A DNA stretch of 64,000 nt, taken from Kribbella jejuensis. GTDB lineage: Bacteria; Actinomycetota; Actinomycetes; Propionibacteriales; Kribbellaceae. Location: the NCBI RefSeq assembly GCF_006715085.1, contig NZ_VFMM01000002.1:1240001-1304000 (forward strand), read 5' to 3'. Shown here piece after piece: positions 61,964-64,000 of this stretch. The position numbers were made by a program, and so were the translations under genes. Under the pieces are notes generated by a model. That model made no database searches. It had not been told where the DNA came from and saw nothing but the letters and a program-made list of their open reading frames with translations. Every line of letters begins with the position of its first letter. The first letter of the stretch is position 1.

Positions 61964-62572
61964 TCAGTGCGTCGTCGGGGACACCGTACTGAGCACGGTG
62001 TCCCCGGTGTCGACCACCTCGAGACGAACGATGTCCTTCAGCGGTATCGACGTACTGGCCGGGACCTGGGCACGGTAGTTGCCGTTGGCGGCCCACCAAC
62101 CGGCTGTCTGCGTGCTGCCGTCGCGGCTGTGTACGACGAGCATGCAGTGCTCGTCCGGCTTCAGGTCCGTGAGCTGGAGCTGGATGTCGGTACCCCAGCC
62201 ACGACTCACCAGCTTGGCCGTGGTGTCGATACCTCCGACCCCGTCCCTGGCTGTCCAGGTGGCAGAGGCCGGTGCGGTCACCAGACCCCAGCTGACGACA
62301 CCAGTGATCGTGGCAGCCGACGCTGCCGCCAGAACCCAGCGCTTGCGCGGCCGCTTCTTCTTGGTGAGCTGCAGCGGCGCAGGCTCCGGCTGGTCGATCT
62401 CGATGTCCTCCACCGGTACCGCATGCAGCAGCCCGGGTAGGTGCGCGAACTGCAGCAGCATCTCGCGGCATGCCGAGCAGGTAGCCAGGTGCTCCTCGAC
62501 CTCATGCCGTTCCGACGCCTCCAGCGCACCGAGCACGTAGGCGCCGATCGATGTCGTCTCCGGACACGTCAT
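61964..62572 (-). CDS. anti-sigma factor (RskA-like, zinc-binding)
   Basis: 202-aa single-pass membrane anti-sigma factor. The cytoplasmic zinc anti-sigma domain has HLATCSAC (His-x3-Cys-x2-Cys). A basic KKKRPRKRW stretch precedes the transmembrane helix (VLAAASAATITGVVSWGLV), and the extracellular part is an RskA-like sensor domain. The ATG overlaps the sigma gene stop (ATGA), the standard coupled pair. Confidence 0.9.
   Translation of the reverse strand: MTCPETTSIGAYVLGALEASERHEVEEHLATCSACREMLLQFAHLPGLLHAVPVEDIEIDQPEPAPLQLTKKKRPRKRWVLAAASAATITGVVSWGLVTAPASATWTARDGVGGIDTTAKLVSRGWGTDIQLQLTDLKPDEHCMLVVHSRDGSTQTAGWWAANGNYRAQVPASTSIPLKDIVRLEVVDTGDTVLSTVSPTTH
61977..62005. terminator. intragenic hairpin terminator in the anti-sigma 3' end
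   Basis: GGGGACACCGT pairs perfectly with ACGGTGTCCCC across a 7-nt loop, inside the last codons of the anti-sigma gene. It is placed to end the convergent phoD transcript. Confidence 0.65.
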
Positions 62573-63069
62573 GAGCCGGTCACCCCTCGTTCCTCCAGCG
62601 CCGCGCGCAGAGCGTGCAGCGCGTAGTAGCTGCGCGACTTCACCGTTCCCGGTGGTACACCGAGGACGGCGGCCGCCTCGTTCACGGTGCGCCGCCGGTA
62701 GAACAGCTCGACGATCACCTGCCGGTGGTCCTTGCTCAGTCCGCGCAGTACGTCGATCACCTGCCACACCTGCAGCACCCGGTCGATGTCGTCCCCGAGC
62801 GCGGCGAACTCGCGTCCCTCGATCGGTACCTCGGTCACCCGGGCGCCCTGTTTACGGCGGCCCGAGATCACCAGGTTGCGCGCGACCGTGAACAGCCAGC
62901 GGCCGGCCCGGTCCGGGTCGAGGTCGCCCGCATGCGCCCAGGCGCGGGCCATCGTCTCCTGCACGATGTTCTCGGCGTACTGGCGGTCGCCCACCGAGCG
63001 CAGTACGTACCCGAACAACGACCGCCGGTACCTGTCGTACAGCGCGCGGATCACCGTGTCGTCATCCAC
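62569..63069 (-). CDS. ECF RNA polymerase sigma factor
   Basis: 166-aa ECF sigma factor. Sigma2 has LYDRYRRSLFGYVLRSVGDR, QYAENIVQETMARAW and GRWLFTVARNLVISGRR; sigma4 has LSKDHRQVIVELFYRRRTVN and GVPPGTVKSRSYYALHALRA. It is partnered with the downstream anti-sigma gene. I set the start at GTG 63069; a TTG at 63078 is possible, and neither has a strong ribosome site. Divergent from a lipoprotein gene across a palindrome. Confidence 0.9.
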   Translation of the reverse strand: MDDDTVIRALYDRYRRSLFGYVLRSVGDRQYAENIVQETMARAWAHAGDLDPDRAGRWLFTVARNLVISGRRKQGARVTEVPIEGREFAALGDDIDRVLQVWQVIDVLRGLSKDHRQVIVELFYRRRTVNEAAAVLGVPPGTVKSRSYYALHALRAALEERGVTGS

Positions 63070-63098
63070 ACCTGTCAACTACGCGGGACAGCCGCGAA

Positions 63099-63115
63099 CG
63101 GTTCAATCTGAACCG
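63099..63115. promoter_or_regulatory. palindrome in the divergent sigma/lipoprotein gap
   Basis: CGGTTCA-ATC-TGAACCG has perfect 7-bp arms, 30 bp upstream of the sigma start and 43 bp before the lipoprotein ATG. It is a candidate operator, or it may overlap a GAAC-type ECF -35. Confidence 0.55.
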
Positions 63116-63158
63116 GCCGGCCGGATCCCACGTATCTGCCCAACGAGAGGAGATCCCG

Positions 63159-63674
63159 ATGAAAACCACAATCTTGTTGCTAGGTGCAACCATAGCGGCG
63201 GCCGGCACGCTGACCGCGTGCGGCGGCAGCAACAGCAGTTCCACCCCGGCCGCCGGCGGCGGCGCGGCCGCCGCGGTCTCGGTCAAGGATGTCAGCGGAG
63301 TCGGCAAGGCCCTTGTCGATGCCTCGGGCAAGACGCTGTACTTCACCGACCAGGAGGCCGGCGGCATGCTCAAGTGCATGTCCGGCTGCCTGGACATCTG
63401 GGTGCCCGCGACCGGGACCGCCGCCGACGCGAAGGCGGTCAGCGGCCTCGGCACGATGAAGCGCTCCGACACCGGTGCCGAGCAGCTCACCTTCCAGGGC
63501 AAGCCGCTCTACACCTTCAAACTCGACAACAACGGCCAGGCCAAGGGCAACAACGTCACCGACAACTTCTCCGGCATGAGCTTCACCTGGCACGCCGCCA
63601 CCACGTCGGGCGCCGCCCCTTCGACGGCTCCGTCACAGTCCTCGGGTGGCGGCGGCTACGGCAACGGTTACTGA
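63159..63674 (+). CDS. COG4315-type repeat lipoprotein
   Basis: 171-aa predicted lipoprotein. The lipobox is TLTACGG at about residue 21. Two copies of the COG4315 secreted repeat follow: GKTLYFTDQEAGG ... CMSGCLDIWVPA and GKPLYTFKLDNNGQAKGNNV ... FSGMSFTWHA. The tail is Gly/Ser-rich. The function of this family is unknown. It is divergent from the ECF/anti-sigma pair, a neighbour arrangement seen in other actinobacteria. Confidence 0.88.
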   Translation: MKTTILLLGATIAAAGTLTACGGSNSSSTPAAGGGAAAAVSVKDVSGVGKALVDASGKTLYFTDQEAGGMLKCMSGCLDIWVPATGTAADAKAVSGLGTMKRSDTGAEQLTFQGKPLYTFKLDNNGQAKGNNVTDNFSGMSFTWHAATTSGAAPSTAPSQSSGGGGYGNGY

Positions 63675-64000
63675 TCCAGCAGCACCCGGACGTCCCACGG
63701 ACCCAGCTCCAGCTTGCCGTTGACCGGCTGGTCCGCGAGAACGTCGTGGGCTGGATCCGGCAGGTTCACGCCGACGCTGTTCCACGACCAGTTGTGCACG
63801 AACCGGATCCGCCGGCCGTCCGCGGCGGTCGCGGAGCTGACGGTCACGCTCGCCGGCAGGTCGCTCGGCGGCGCGGGTTTGATCCACCGGAACAGCGCGG
63901 CCGCGAGCGCCGGGTTCGGCACGGTGCCGACGTACGTGATCCGGCCCGCGCTGTGCGCCCGGGTGGTGACGGCCGGCCACCTCCCGAAGTGCGGGTGGTC
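63668..64000 (-). CDS. GH42-like beta-galactosidase C-terminus (3' end only, window edge)
   Basis: The frame is open from the window edge and ends at TAA 63668; 110 residues are visible. The sequence HFGRWPAVTTRAHSAGRITY, RIRFVHNWSWNSVGVNLPD and LELGPWDVRVLLD matches the C-terminal beta domain of GH42 beta-galactosidases. The catalytic barrel is outside the window. It overlaps the lipoprotein stop by 7 bp. Confidence 0.72.
   Translation of the reverse strand, partial: DHPHFGRWPAVTTRAHSAGRITYVGTVPNPALAAALFRWIKPAPPSDLPASVTVSSATAADGRRIRFVHNWSWNSVGVNLPDPAHDVLADQPVNGKLELGPWDVRVLLDQ

Overview
This is a high-GC chromosomal window from a Gram-positive actinobacterium, most likely a Kribbella or Nocardioides relative. 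That is inferred from the strong G/C third-position bias, frequent GTG starts, paired clpP1/clpP2 genes, a CtaJ-like cytochrome oxidase subunit, F420-type enzymes, WYL/TetR/ECF regulators and mycobacteria-like gene order. No insertion sequence, integrase, prophage or CRISPR array was seen.

0-12 kb: lipid metabolism and stress. A YceI 3' end is followed by a TetR regulator divergent from an acyl-CoA dehydrogenase-thiolase-SDR operon. Then come a WYL regulator, two tandem double-GNAT acetyltransferases, a fabG-maoC pair facing two hot-dog thioesterases, truncated haemoglobin (glbO), OsmC and a secreted GH18 chitinase.

12-26 kb: a core block resembling the mycobacterial glbO-to-clpX neighbourhood. 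It holds an MscS channel, malQ, a CtaJ-like protein with DUF5130, pepN, a DsbA-like mycoredoxin, a serine hydrolase, rpiB and a Nei/Fpg glycosylase.

26-49 kb: an accessory region lying between nei and tig, which are close neighbours in mycobacteria. It contains a SpoIIE-type phosphatase; two paralogous Thr/Pro-stalk surface proteins with a class F sortase; a VapBC-like module; an F420-type enzyme; a phosphatidylcholine-synthase-like enzyme with a DMT transporter; an ECF41 sigma factor with its epimerase partner and a matching promoter; a heterodimeric ABC exporter; an MFS transporter; a decayed MoxR/VWA remnant; a large secreted protein; and a nitric-oxide operon (short leader ORF, flavohaemoglobin, DivIVA-like coiled coil, NO synthase with two N-terminal membrane segments). 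It ends in 78-bp tandem repeats.

49-64 kb: tRNA-Gly and tRNA-Pro, then tig-clpP1-clpP2-clpX, a secreted tripeptidyl-aminopeptidase-like hydrolase, an NmrA-like reductase divergent from an AraC regulator, a LuxR regulator, a cupin/DUF1304 pair, Tat-exported PhoD with a secreted repeat protein, an ECF/anti-sigma pair divergent from a COG4315-type lipoprotein, and the C-terminus of a GH42-like beta-galactosidase.

Most interesting: the membrane-anchored NO synthase operon; the sortase with a shared non-LPXTG C-terminal motif at an identical position in both neighbours; the ECF41 promoter match; the phosphatidylcholine-synthase-like gene; and three convergent gene pairs whose stop codons share one CTAG.
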